Source of the DNA: Botryococcus braunii
Lineage: Eukaryota > Chlorophyta > Trebouxiophyceae
Direction: 5' to 3'
DNA length: 64,000 bases
Assembly: GCA_002005505.1 (NCBI GenBank)
Contig: KV908348.1
Span: 456,050 to 520,049, forward strand
In this document: positions 1 to 11,071 of the stretch, in pieces
How positions within the stretch are numbered: the first letter of the stretch is position 1
Layout: the number at the start of each line of letters is the position of its first letter
Notes under the pieces: generated by a model
Told to the model about the DNA's origin: nothing
The model's input: only the letters and a program-made list of their open reading frames with translations
Databases searched by the model: none
Translations under genes and position numbers: made by a program

Positions 1-5
1 CTCCA

Positions 6-451
6 TTGTTAAGCACGAATGACCTTGATTGGAGGTTTGGGGAGCTGTCTGGAAAGATTAATGAATTAGAGGGGGATGTTAGTCATATTTTTATGGGAGG
101 GGACTTTAATGGCCATGTGGAATATGCCTCATCATCTACAGCACCGGGGCAAGGGACACATGTGGGCCAAAATCGTGGGGGGAAGCTTATGGTGAAGCTG
201 GCGGCAAAGACAAACTTGTCGATCTGCACTGGGAAGATGGTGGGGGACTTAGAGATGCCAGCAACCTTTAAGGCCACACAACGGTCATCCCCGACGAGGC
301 CGGACCACGTTTTAGTTTCCAATGCACTTTCACCATGCATTTAATCAATGGATGTGCAATCAGAGGTGAGGGGATCAGACCATTTCCCAATTATTACACA
401 CTTGTCTCTAGCTATGTCCGGTCCCTCTCATGTACAACAAGAAGGGCTTTC
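6..451 (+). pseudogene. LINE endonuclease (APE/EEP) fragment, 3' part
   Basis: This is the C-terminal part of the apurinic-type endonuclease of a non-LTR retrotransposon, which nicks target DNA to prime reverse transcription. In the first reading frame the motif GGDFNGHV is followed by RPDHVLVSN, near the core of the EEP fold. The frame breaks near 340. The next active-site motif, SDHFPIITH, is found at about 388-414 in another frame, the one that continues into the RT part. The 5' end lies outside the window. The frame is then cut at 451 by a solo LTR. The family assignment is firm; the copy is dead because of the frameshift and the insertion. Confidence 0.8.
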
Positions 452-1152
452 TGTAAAAGGTTATGGGCAGTGGCGTATCCTGTAAGCAAGCAGACAGGTC
501 GTAAGTTCGTGCCTCTCCAGCTACAGTCCTTGACGACTGTCTGCTCTTTAGACACATGCAACTGCATGAACAAGACTGGCATCCTTATGTGCCCAGTATC
601 TTTCCAAACCAGTTCCGTTACATGTTGATCTGTCAATGAGCATCTACACACGGATAAGCTCCTGACGGCTGAAAGCAAGTACCTTCCTATACTCAATCAA
701 GACTCCGTCCCTTAGCTGTTTGGGAGACTTGATTGTACACTAAGATGGTTCACTTACAAACAAGCAATCAAACATGAACACATTACCAATACACACCCTG
801 CGTCACCGCACCTGTAAGCAAGCAGACATGTCGTAAGTTCGTGCCTCTCCAGCTACAGTCCTTGACGACTGTCTGCTCTTTAGACACATGCAACTGCATG
901 AACAAGACTGGCATCCTTATGTGCCCAGTATCTTTCCAAACCAGTTGCTCGACTATGCGGTGATCGCAGCTACTATAGTCCTTTCACACTAACGCGTAAT
1001 CTAAATCAGATTGTACCTTATGTTCGAAATAGACCTCATCCGAACGTGTCTTGAGGTACCTTATGTGGATAGTGGACCCGTATCCTAATAATGTACATTT
1101 GAAGATCACCTAAAGCACAACGCATTCTATAATGTATGTTCACAACTCAACA
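452..1152 (-). mobile_element. Solo LTR of a Copia element (Copia-1 family relative)
   Basis: A 701-bp sequence beginning TGTAAAAGG and ending ACTCAACA lies between two copies of the 5-bp target duplication CTTTC (447-451 and 1153-1157). Both ends and the internal layout match the Copia-1 LTRs at 10360-11051 and 16676-17367, with clear divergence, so it is an older or different subfamily member. Removing it restores the LINE reading frame across the site. Like the full element's LTR it contains a duplicated segment of about 135 bp (480-614 and 812-947). No internal element sequence remains, so it is a recombination product. Confidence 0.9.
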
Positions 1153-3806
1153 CTTTCTGAGAGAGTTATCCGGGCCATTGATTGGCAAAGGGCGTTAAGA
1201 ATTCCTTATGTTGAAAATTTAGAACGAGTTCACACAAGATTGAATGAATGCATTCACATGGCTAATGAAGGTAATTTGACACAAGCATTAGATGGTCTTT
1301 TAGAAGTGGTGGTGAACGCTGCTATTGAGGCAGGGATGCCATTAATTGAGCCACGGATGCCATTAATATTACGTATTCGGCGTAAGGGACAAGGTAGATT
1401 TCGAAAGCCTTTTTTTAATGAGGAATGTCAACGATTAAAAAGGGAATGGAGGAAAGCACGTCGGCAATATGGGTATCAGTTTCAAGAGGTGCGGCTAATG
1501 GAACGCAAATATCACTCATATGTGCGTTCTCAAAAACGTGCATGGTTACTGGCCCAGTTGCAAGAAAGGTTAAATATGTTTCATGTAAACCCCCGCCGGT
1601 TTTGGCAGTTGTTCAGGGGGGTACCTGTAGGGCTACCTGTCCCATTACTGTCACATGGTGCATGGGACACATTTATGAAGAATCTAGTAGGAGTTGGACC
1701 ATCACGTAATATCGTAGACCATACCACATTATCACCGATAGCATACCCACTGGTAAATGATAGAGGAGAAATCTCCAACCAGCCATTTACAATTGTGGAG
1801 GTAGAACAAGGCTTGATGAAATTGAAAAATGGGAGAAGTTATGGGTTCGAAGGATACCCTGCTGAGCTGCTTCAAAAAGCTCAAAGGCCCTTGGAGCCAG
1901 ACGGCACAATGAATCCACATGTTTTGGCACCTACGTTATTAGCTGTGTTGAATGGTATGTTCATCTTTGGTAGCATTCCTAGGGGACACAACGTGTTAAA
2001 AGTAACTCTTGTTTTGAAGGATAGTGGAAAGTGTGTTTTAGATCCGACAAACTATCGTCCCATAGCTGTACCGGAACCGGTTATGCGTTTATATGCCACC
2101 CTTCTCAACGATAGACATGTGGAATACCTTGAAAGTCTAAAGTACAGATGTGAAGCACAAGTCGGGTTTCGCCCGGGGTTCTCCACCCTGTGCGCACCAG
2201 CTCTTTGCACTCCCAACATTTTATTGATAGGGCAACTCCAGAAAGTCCACTAATATTGTGTAAGTTAGACATTTCTACAGCATATGATAGGGTCCCTCGA
2301 GAGCTTTTATGGGAGTCGTTGCGTCGTGTGGGGGTGAATGGTAGAATCTTAGAGGCCATCAAATCACTCTATGAGGATGCGGATATTACACTATCGGTAG
2401 GGGGTACTTATGGGGAATTAAATAAACCTCGAGCAGGCATCACACAGGGATCACCACTAAGTCCCACTTTATTCGGGGTATTTTCAGATGGTCTGATACG
2501 ATATATTGAGGAAAGGTGTCCAAACATGGGTCCAAAAACTCGAGATGGACGTCACGTACCCATTTTAGGGTACGCAGATGATTTCAAGTTACTGGCCACC
2601 ACTTGGATGGCAATGCAGTGTCTATTACAGGCTGTGGCAGTAGGGTGTGCCTTGACCCTCATGGAAATACAAGATAGTAAGTGCCTCGCAATGGTGTTTC
2701 CTGAGGGTGCCATAGACCTTGCTAGTCAACCATGCACATATAAGGGGGCACCCTTAAAAGTGGTTACACAGTGTCGCCACCTAGGGATCGTTATTTCTTC
2801 CGTGGCAGGTGTGGGTGAAACATTTGGTCATCTACGAGGGAAGATGTGGGGGGCGTGGTCCTCAATACAACAGCGATATGGTTACCTTGATTGTTCGGTC
2901 TCAATTGGGATCCTTAAGCTTATTCGGCTCTTTTTAACGCGTGTTGTCCCCACCGCGTCGTACGCATGTGAAATTTGGGGTGTGCACACTTTCCCCAAGC
3001 CCTTGTGTGGGACTTCGGTGAAAAACCTGAAAAATGACTTTATCAGTATGCTGCGCATGATCATTGGGGTCCGGCGCACGGTGAGAACAGATGTCCTTCT
3101 TTGTGAGCTAGGCATCCGCCCACTGCGACATCAATGGTTGAAGCGCATGGCAACGTTTTGGAATTCTCTTTGTGGCCTCCCAGAGGATCACATGTATGCG
3201 AGTATTCTTAGGGACTCATGCTACTATGGAGTCACAACACATAGTTCAACTTGGGCAGGGTCGTTCATGCGTGCCTTGATAAAACTTGGGTACCCCTATC
3301 CGGTGGACTGTCATAGTCCTCATGAGGTGGACATGGATACTTTCAGGGCAATACTCACTAATGCCCAGCGGCTCTCGGATGAGGGATTGCACATCTCTCC
3401 TAGACTAGCACCTAAGGACCCCCAACTATGCACTTATCTTCGATGGTTTGCCCGACCAAGGCCGATTCAACGTGAAATACTGTTTTCTGTGCCAGTTACT
3501 GTTAGGCGCGTTAGGCAATTTTTTAAGTTTCGTCTTGGAGTCCATGACTTACCTATAGATGTAGGAAGACGCACCCATATCCCCCGTTCAGAACGTCTAT
3601 GTGACATGTGTGGCATAGCGGTGGGGGATGAGCATCATTTTGTGTTTCATTGCCTTGCACTTGCTCAGGTTCGTGACCGCTATCCACAATTGTTCTTGTC
3701 CCACTCGTGGTCACTACGTAATTTCATCTGGCAAGAGGATCAGGTTGCGGTTATTAATTTTATATTTGATGCATTCCAGGCCCGTCAAGTGTGTCAGCGA
3801 CGGTGA
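1153..3806 (+). pseudogene. LINE reverse transcriptase, frameshifted
   Basis: This is the reverse transcriptase of a non-LTR retrotransposon in the same orientation as the upstream endonuclease. Recognisable blocks are [12 protein letters not shown] (first catalytic Asp), [12 protein letters not shown] and [10 protein letters not shown] (the YADD catalytic box, near 2572). Near the C-terminus at 3598-3654 is a zinc-binding Cys/His cluster, C-x2-C followed by H and C. The frame is open from the solo LTR to about 2213. There one extra C in a CCC run shifts it, and the second half reads in another frame to the stop at 3806. A single-base insertion therefore inactivates an otherwise well preserved protein. 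Confidence 0.88.
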
Positions 3807-3985
3807 CTTGGCCATTTTTCTTTTTCTTTTTCTTTTTCATTTTCATTATCCAGATATTAGTATGGTTATCTGTGTTATCTCATAATATTGTTTCAACTAG
3901 GTTCTCATATACCGTTGGTTTATTTGTTAACATCTCATCAGGCCCTTTGGGCTGGGTAGATGTACTTCTTTCTTTTGCCTTTTCT
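3807..3985 (+). repeat. LINE 3' tail with hairpin
   Basis: The region just after the RT stop is T-rich. It contains a block (GTGACTTGGCC, then GTTGGTTTAT, CATCTCATCA and GCCCTTTGGGC) that recurs at about 5187-5305 without the coding region. GCCC-ttt-GGGC forms a short hairpin, followed by a GATGTA-type end. This is probably the 3' end the element's RT recognises. The exact boundary is not certain. Confidence 0.6.
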
Positions 3986-4164
3986 TCCTCTTCGTACCTT
4001 ACTATATCGATGCGGCGTACAGTGCAGCGTGCGATTGTGCCTGAGCAGTACATTTCTTGAGCACCTAGCCAGATACACGAGACGCCGCTCGCAGCCAGTG
4101 TCTTTCCCCTTCGGGCCTACACATAATCCATCATCCAATAAGTTCAAGACATCGAAAAGGCAGT

Positions 4165-5631
4165 ATGGGTGGAAACGTAGATATACAGTTTGTTTTTACG
4201 TACTCTCTGCTCCACCTCAAGTTGTGGAGAAAAGACAAAATCGGCGATTTACCTATTGAGACGCGACAAGATGTTCTCTCACGCTTTGTGAACGTTTGCC
4301 AAATAATGCTTCGGCCTGAAGTCTTTCAAGCTTTAGAAGAAAATTGCGTCCTCGATCAGAGAGGGGACGAAGTTGTGTCAGAAATTAACCCATTAGTTCG
4401 TTACAAGCAGAACTCGCAGGTGGTGTTGGTAATCCAGCCAGCAGTTTACCCGTTGCCCCTGCATTACCTATACAACCACGAAGGGCTACAGAGCCTGGTG
4501 GGAAAAGGATTTCGTGCTGCACTCGTACCCTCAGGTCTTCATGGGCGAGTTACAATATCATTGGCCGAGTTGGAGGGGGCACTCGCGGAGAAGTCTTTCC
4601 ACTGGTGAGCCTTTTGTTGGGATATGTTTTATTCTGCAGCCCAAGTTTGTTGCGGCTTGCTTATTTCGCTGTTATGTTGACGATCTCCTTTTGTTCGGTG
4701 CAGCCTCTTGCACGACCAGCTGGACGAGTTCGGACGGCAACATGGGATTGAGCCATCCGAACTCAGCATCACCCCTTACGAGATTGTCAGCCGAGCGAGA
4801 CTCGGAGGAGCGGGGCCCCAAGCCCTCATATTCGGCCCAGATCTGAACAGGAATGCCTGCTTGCGGCTAGTTCATAAGATTCAGGTATGACCGAAGCGGA
4901 GCTTGTTAACGTGGTTAGCGATGTGGAGACGGAGATTTTATGACAAACGGTAAGGGGGTTGCAGATTACGGCACTCGGTGAAAGTGTGCCGGCGGGGGGC
5001 GAATGGTCAAAGATCGCAAAACCTCTCATTTTATCTCAGGCACATCTGCTGGATCAAGGTAATCGTTCAGAGGCATTTCAATGACTAAACAATGAGAAAC
5101 TGCGCTTGGCATGAACTTTTGATATGTCAGTGTGAAATCAAGGACAGGTTTTGGGTATGACCTTGAGTCTAGTGTTCCAGCTGCGGTGACTTGGCCAATA
5201 TATAACTACCAGTGTAGTATTATTACAACTAAAGCTTTTCAAATAGCGTTGGTTTATCCGTTTGCATCTCATCATGCCCTCTGGGCTGGACTGATGTAAT
5301 CATTTTTTCAAATTCTTTCTCGAGCCGTGCACCTACTGTGATTGTGTATGCAGCACACGAGCGTATTAATGAATTGGAAAACCTAGTGAAGGAACTACGC
5401 CAGGAACACAAACATAATATGGCTGAGCTTGAAAGAAGGCTAGAGAGGTTAGAGCTGATAAAATTCAAGGTAATTTCACTTCTTCTTGCCATTTGCAATT
5501 TGTTTAATAAGATGCAGTTGGATCTACTGTTTAATGGTGCATATATGCGAGGGACCATATATATGGTCCCTCGTCATCATTATCATTGCACCTTTGGTAA
5601 CACAAGGATGTCTCATAGTGGAACCCTTTAG
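4165..5631 (+). CDS. Spliced unknown gene with coiled-coil exon (copy 1)
   Basis: Five exons fit together in phase: 4165-4604, 4704-4884, 4965-5058, 5354-5469 and 5518-5631. All introns are GT-AG, with donors such as GTGAGC, GTATGA and GTAATC. The predicted protein is about 314 residues. The first exon gives a globular stretch of about 146 residues beginning MGGNVDIQF. Exon 4 (HERINELENLVKELRQE and on) has the heptad and charge pattern of a coiled coil. I do not recognise the family and see no catalytic motif. The gene lies directly behind a LINE and inside a duplicated block, so it may be host or element-borne. An upstream 5' exon is possible because an AG lies just before the ATG. Confidence 0.6.
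5187..5305 (+). repeat. Truncated LINE 3' tail inside an intron
   Basis: GTGACTTGGCC, GTTGGTTTAT, GCATCTCATCA, GCCCTCTGGGC and GATGTAA repeat the arrangement found after the LINE RT stop at 3803-3985. This second tail has no coding part and lies in the third intron (5059-5353) of the unknown gene. It is probably a 5'-truncated LINE insertion, a common outcome of target-primed reverse transcription. A corresponding copy lies 4,118 bp downstream. Confidence 0.55.
5548..5573. repeat. 26-nt perfect palindrome in exon 5
   Basis: The half-site CGAGGGACCATAT is followed immediately by its exact reverse complement, giving a 13-bp perfect dyad with no spacer. It falls within the last exon of the unknown gene and is conserved in the second copy at 9666-9691. 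It could fold as an mRNA hairpin or bind a dimeric protein. No function is shown. Confidence 0.8.
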
Positions 5632-5983
5632 AGGTGTGAGAGCAACCTCTCAGCCAGCTGAGTTATAGAGGAAGATGAGTAACTTTATGTTGATTGAAGC
5701 TGAGGTGATATATTCTTCGGAATGCTTTAAGCGAAAATTCTAAGGAAACTTAGAGTTATGCCACTTGGCATAATTTGGTTCAATAATTTAATTTCCCTCT
5801 GCCACGGGATGGCTGAAACTGCAGGAATAATCTAATTTTCCCCCGCCATGGGAACAGAATCAGCGTTAAATGAAGTTTTTCCCCATGTGCACCCCTTCGC
5901 AGCGCGCTCTACACATTTATGGTCCACCTCAGCCCTACTCACTGATTTCGCTGGGGCGTCAGCACATATACTACACGTTCCCT
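5632..5983. other. Spacer between the unknown gene and the gypsy LTR
   Basis: No gene is recognised here. A short inverted repeat (TTATGCCA-CT-TGGCATAA, 5756-5773) is present. The segment recurs in the second duplication unit at 9750-10101. Confidence 0.5.
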
Positions 5984-7249
5984 TGTCGTGAACTGGAGTG
6001 TGACCGTGTACATTGGTGGCCATCCGATTGATTTAAACTGACAATGTGTGTATTTGGCGTAGCCACAAAGGTGATTAGTAAACGACCCTCAATCGGACTT
6101 GTACAGCTTTTATTATGGCTCTTATTTGACGTTTCATAAAGTCGTGGAAAAATGGCGCTTGTCTTTACCCTTTTGTACCTGGACTGGGGTATTTGTCCCT
6201 GATTTAGGTCCTGAGGGCAAAATTGTGTATTCCGGTGATTTCATTCGAAGCAACGGTTGGAATTGAATGTTCGCAGAGACTTTGGTACTCGGTAGGTGCC
6301 ATGCAGTTCGGCACGAGGAACTTTGACTTTTAGCCCGTCCGCTGATCGATGTGTTGGCAGTGTTTTAGCCGCCCTTGATCATGTGAGGGCATGTGTTAAT
6401 ACGGCTTGGGAAGCTGTACGTATTACTAGAGGGGAGTGTATATTAGGGGCTCAGCCTCCGGCCCACAAGCAACAGTATAATTCGGAAAGTTGCGTGTAAA
6501 GCATAGCGCCCCAACTCCGTGTCTGTCCGCGGCCCCCGGCGAAATAGGGATGTTGATTGTTTGACCTGTTATTTGGATTGTTTCTGAAACACATCACTTG
6601 CAGTAATATAGTACTTTTTGTGACACCACTGACTTGCCGAGTTAGGCCATTGATCGTCCCGGTGATACCCGTTAATTTGTTTGGTAACACCCAAATTCCT
6701 ACTGAATGTGAAATAATATTGTCATAATTAACTTGTCAAAGTGAAAGGAAAACGTGAGAAGAACAATACCCTTGATAGTAAGACGTTATACAGACCCCGT
6801 CCGCGGGAGTACCATTTACACCCCGAAAACATACAGCCACCACCTTAACAACCTCACCGGAGTTTCAAAACACCCATAAGCTAGGTAACGACAAAATTCC
6901 AGGAAGATCTGAACCACAATTTAGGGGCCAGCACCAGCCGCCCGACCACCGATCCCACACCCACGAAGAACTCCAGGAAAACACGTTGGGAAGAAAACAC
7001 ACAACCTAGAAAACAAAAGCCTTTTAAGAAAACCGTTAGTAAACTAATAACACTTAAACCACCAGACCCAGCACAAGTCCAGCCCCGCAGCTCGGAGCAG
7101 AACGACCCTGAAAGCAATCGGAGCCAGCCTCCGGTTATCGTCCGAAAGACCGGTCGCAAGACCGGGAGCAGTCCAGTAAGTCCCTCCCAAGTGCTAGGTC
7201 CCGGGGCCTCACAAACCCGGGTGGCGATCCGACCCGAACCTACATTTAT
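5984..7249 (+). mobile_element. Ty3/gypsy LTR, 3'-truncated copy
   Basis: This is the same sequence as the gypsy LTRs at 10102-10359 plus 17373-18464 and at 30764-32113. It begins TGTCGTGAAC and has the same left flank as the LTR in the second duplication unit. It stops about 75 bp short of the LTR end at the duplication junction. A 10-bp deletion distinguishes it (the segment CAATCGACCC is missing near 7228). It is not a separate insertion but part of the duplicated block. Confidence 0.85.
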
Positions 7250-7924
7250 CAATGGTTGAAGCGCATGGCAACGTTTTGGAATTCTCTTTGTGGCCTCCCA
7301 GAGGATCACATGTATGCGAGTATTCTTAGGGACACATGCTACTATGGAGTCACAACACATAGTTCAACTTGGGTAGGGTCGTTCATGCGTGCCTTGATAA
7401 AACTTGGGTACCCCTATCCGGTGGACTGTCATAGTCCTCATGAGGTGGACATGGATACTTTCAGGGCAATACTCACTAATGCCCAGCGGCTCTCGGATGA
7501 GGGATTGCACATCTCTCCTAGACTAGCACCTAAGGACCCCCAATTATGCACTTATCTTCGATGGTTTGCCCGACCAAGGCCGATTCAACGTGAAATACTG
7601 TTTTCTGTGCCAGTTACTGTTAGGCGCGTTAGGCAATTTTTTAAGTTTCGTCTTGGAGTCCATGACTTACCTATAGATGTAGGAAGACGCACCCATATCC
7701 CCCGTTCAGAACGTCTATGTGACATGTGTGGCATAGTGGTGGGGGATGAGCATCATTTTGTGTTTCATTGCCTTGCACTTGCTCAGGTTCGTGACCGCTA
7801 TCCACATTTGTTCTTGTCCCACTCGTGGTCACTACGTAATTTCATCTGGCAAGAGGATCAGGTTGCGGTTATTAATTTTATATTTGATGCATTCCAGGCC
7901 CGTCAAGTGTGTCAGCGACGGTGA
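7250..7924 (+). pseudogene. LINE RT C-terminal fragment (duplicate)
   Basis: This is a 5'-truncated copy of the last 222 codons of the LINE protein, including the terminal Cys/His cluster. It was created by the 4,118-bp tandem duplication, whose left breakpoint falls inside the RT gene. It differs from unit 1 by a few substitutions only. It has no catalytic RT core and is not a gene in its own right. Confidence 0.9.
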
Positions 7925-8282
7925 CTTGGCCATTTTTCTTTTTCTTTTTCTTTTTCATTTTCATTATCCAGATATTAGTATGGTTATCTGTGTTATCTCA
8001 TAATATTGTTTCAACTAGGTTCTCATATACCGTTGGTTTATTTGTTAACATCTCATCAGGCCCTTTGGGCTGGGTAGATGTACTTCTTTCTTTTGCCTTT
8101 TCTTCCTCTTCGTACCTTACTATATCGATGCGGCGTACAGTGCAGCGTGCGATTGTGCCTGAGCAGTACATTTCTTGAGCACCTAGCCAGATACACGAGA
8201 CGCCGCTCGCAGCCAGTGTCTTTCCCCTTCGGGCCTACACATAATCCATCATCCAATAAGTTCAAGACATCGAAAAGGCAGT

Positions 8283-9779
8283 ATGGGTGGAAACGTAGAT
8301 ATACAGTTTGTTTTTACGTACTCTCTGCTCCACCTCAAGTTGTGGAGAAAAGACAAAATCGGCGATTTACCTATTGAGACGCGACAAGATGTTCTCTCAC
8401 GCTTTGTGAACGTTTGCCAAATAATGCTTCGGCCTGAAGTCTTTCAAGCTTTAGAAGAAAATTGCGTCCTCGATCAGAGAGGGGACGAAGTTGTGTCAGA
8501 AATTAACCCATTAGTTCGTTACAAGCAGAACTCGCAGGTGGTGTTGGTAATCCAGCCAGCAGTTTACCCGTTGCCCCTGCATTACCTATACAACCACGAA
8601 GGGCTACAGAGCCTGGTGGGAAAAGGATTTCGTGCTGCACTCGTACCCTCAGGTCTTCATGGGCGAGTTACAATATCATTGGCCGAGTTGGAGGGGGCAC
8701 TCGCGGAGAAGTCTTTCCACTGGTGAGCCTTTTGTTGGGATATGTTTTATTCTGCAGCCCAAGTTTGTTGCGGCTTGCTTATTTCGCTGTTATGTTGACG
8801 ATCTCCTTTTGTTCGGTGCAGCCTCTTGCACGACCAGCTGGACGAGTTCGGACGGCAACATGGGATTGAGCCATCCGAACTCAGCATCACCCCTTACGAG
8901 ATTGTCAGCCGAGCGAGACTCGGAGGAGCGGGGCCCCAAGCCCTCATATTCGGCCCAGATCTGAACAGGAATGCCTGCTTGCGGCTAGTTCATAAGATTC
9001 AGGTATGACCGAAGCGGAGCTTGTTAACGTGGTTAGCGATGTGGAGACGGAGATTTTATGACAAACGGTAAGGGGGTTGCAGATTACGGCACTCGGTGAA
9101 AGTGTGCCGGCGGGGGGCGAATGGTCAAAGATCGCAAAACCTCTCATTTTATCTCAGGCACATCTGCTGGATCAAGGTAATCGTTCAGAGGCATTTCAAT
9201 GACTAAACAATGAGAAACTGCGCTTGGCATGAACTTTTGATATGTCAGTGTGAAATCAAGGACAGGTTTTGGGTATGACCTTGAGTCTAGTGTTCCAGCT
9301 GCGGTGACTTGGCCAATATATAACTACCAGTGTAGTATTATTACAACTAAAGCTTTTCAAATAGCGTTGGTTTATCCGTTTGCATCTCATCATGCCCTCT
9401 GGGCTGGACTGATGTAATCATTTTTTCAAATTCTTTCTCGAGCCGTGCACCTACTGTGTTTGTGTATGCAGCACACGAGCGTATTAATGAATTGGAAAAC
9501 CTAGTGAAGGAACTACGCCAGGAACACAAACATAATATGGCTGAGCTTGAAAGAAGGCTAGAGAGGTTAGAGCTGCTAAAATTCAAGGTAATTTCACTTC
9601 TTCTTGCCATTTGCGATTTGTTTAATAAGATGCAGTTGGATCTACTGTTTAATGGTGCATATATGCGAGGGACCATATATATGGTCCCTCGTCATCATTA
9701 TCATTGCACCTTTGGTAACACAAGGATGTCTCATAGTGGAACCCTTGAGAGGTGTGAGAGCAACCTCTCAGCCAGCTGA
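8283..9779 (+). CDS. Spliced unknown gene with coiled-coil exon (copy 2)
   Basis: This is the tandem duplicate of the gene at 4165-5631, with exons at 8283-8722, 8822-9002, 9083-9176, 9472-9587 and 9636-9779. All splice sites are kept. Substitutions are few; for example the coiled-coil exon ends in a Leu where copy 1 has Ile. The TAG stop of copy 1 is read as TTG here, so the protein is predicted to end about ten codons later at the TGA at 9777. Function is unknown. Preserved splice sites in both copies agree with either a recent duplication or constraint. Confidence 0.55.
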
Positions 9780-10101
9780 GTTATAGAGGAAGATGAGTAA
9801 CTTTATGTTGATTGAAGCTGAGGTGATATATTCTTCGGAATGCTTTAAGCGAAAATTCTAAGGAAACTTAGAGTTATGCCACTTGGCATAATTTGGTTCA
9901 ATAATTTAATTTCCCTCTGCCACGGGACGGCTGAAACTGCAGGAATAATCTATTTTTCCCCCGCCATGGGAACAGAATCAGCGTTAAATGAAGTTTTTCC
10001 CCATGTGCACACCTTCGCAGCGCGCTCTACACATTTATGGTCCACCTCAGCCCTACTCACTGATTTCGCTGGGGCGTCAGCACATATACTACACGTTCCC
10101 T

Positions 10102-10359
10102 TGTCGTGAACTGGAGTGTGACCGTGTACATTGGTGGCCATCCGATTGATTTAAACTGACAATGTGTGTATTTGGCGTAGCCACAAAGGTGATTAGTAAA
10201 CGACCCTCAATCGGACTTGTACAGCTTTTATTATGGCTCTTATTTGACGTTTCATAAAGTCGTGGAAAAATGGCGCTTGTCTTTACCCTTTTGTACCAGG
10301 ACTGGGGTATTTGTCCCTGATTTAGGTCCTGAGGGCAAAATTGTGTATTCCGGTGATTT
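10102..10359 (+). repeat. Gypsy 5' LTR, first part
   Basis: This is the first 258 bp of the 1,350-bp LTR, starting TGTCGTGAAC. It is cut by Copia-1 after the target sequence GATTT (10355-10359). Confidence 0.9.
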
Positions 10360-11051
10360 TGTGAAAGGTTATGGGCAATCGGCTTTCCCTGTACAAAGCA
10401 GACAGGTCGTCAATAGACGAAGTTACTCCAGCACAGTCCGTACGACTGTCTGCTGAGTGCCACACACAACTGTCGGACAAGACTAGCATCTGGTGATGCC
10501 CAGCATCTTTCACAACCAGTTGGTTACATCATTATCTTGTACACAAGCACCGATCAAGCAATCACTAGATAAGGCTCTAGACGGCTACGTTCAAGTACAT
10601 GCCTATACTCCCTGAAGTCACTGTCCCTTATCTGTTTGAGTGACTACAGGGTACACTAAGCTTGTTCACTCTCACAATAGCAACAATGATACAACACACA
10701 CTGCCGCACCGTACCTGTACAAAGCAGACAGGTCGTCAATAGACGAAGTTACTCCAGCTACAGTCCGTACGACTGTCTGCTGAGTGCCACACACAACTGT
10801 CGGACAAGACTAGCATCTGGTGATGCCCAGCATCTTTCACAACCAGTTGGTATTCACTCCGGTGGGGCAGCCTTAAGAGTTCATCCGACAAACGTGTGAT
10901 CTAGATAGGATTGTACCTTATGTTCGAAAACGTCCAGAATCTGCCGTGTCTCAAGGTACCTTATGTTCTCAATGGACCCATATCCTAATAGTGCACACAT
11001 GAAGATCACTTAAAGCACAAGGCATTCAATAATAATGTTCAGAACTCAACA
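10360..11051 (-). repeat. Copia-1 3' LTR
   Basis: This 692-bp LTR contains two near-identical segments of about 135 bp (10389-10523 and 10715-10850). Read in element sense, the upstream copy ends CAG followed by GTACGG, and the downstream copy ends ACAG followed by GG. This resembles a 5' and a 3' splice site 326 nt apart. Confidence 0.92.
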
Positions 11052-11063
11052 CTTCCCCTTGCC
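11052..11063 (-). promoter_or_regulatory. Copia-1 polypurine tract
   Basis: Read on the minus strand, GGCAAGGGGAAG directly abuts the 3' LTR, as expected for the plus-strand DNA primer of an LTR element. Confidence 0.8.
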
Positions 11064-11071
11064 TGCATGCT

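Larger units (their letters stand above)
3132..7249 (+). repeat. Tandem segmental duplication, unit 1 (4,118 bp)
   Basis: The sequence from about 3132 to 7249 is repeated head-to-tail starting at 7250 with a constant offset of 4,118 bp and few substitutions. The second unit runs 7250-10359, is broken by Copia-1, and resumes at 17373. Each unit holds the LINE 3' part, a five-exon unknown gene and a gypsy LTR. The junction at 7249/7250 joins a point near the 3' end of the gypsy LTR to the middle of the LINE RT gene. The duplication therefore arose after the gypsy insertion and before Copia-1. Confidence 0.9.
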
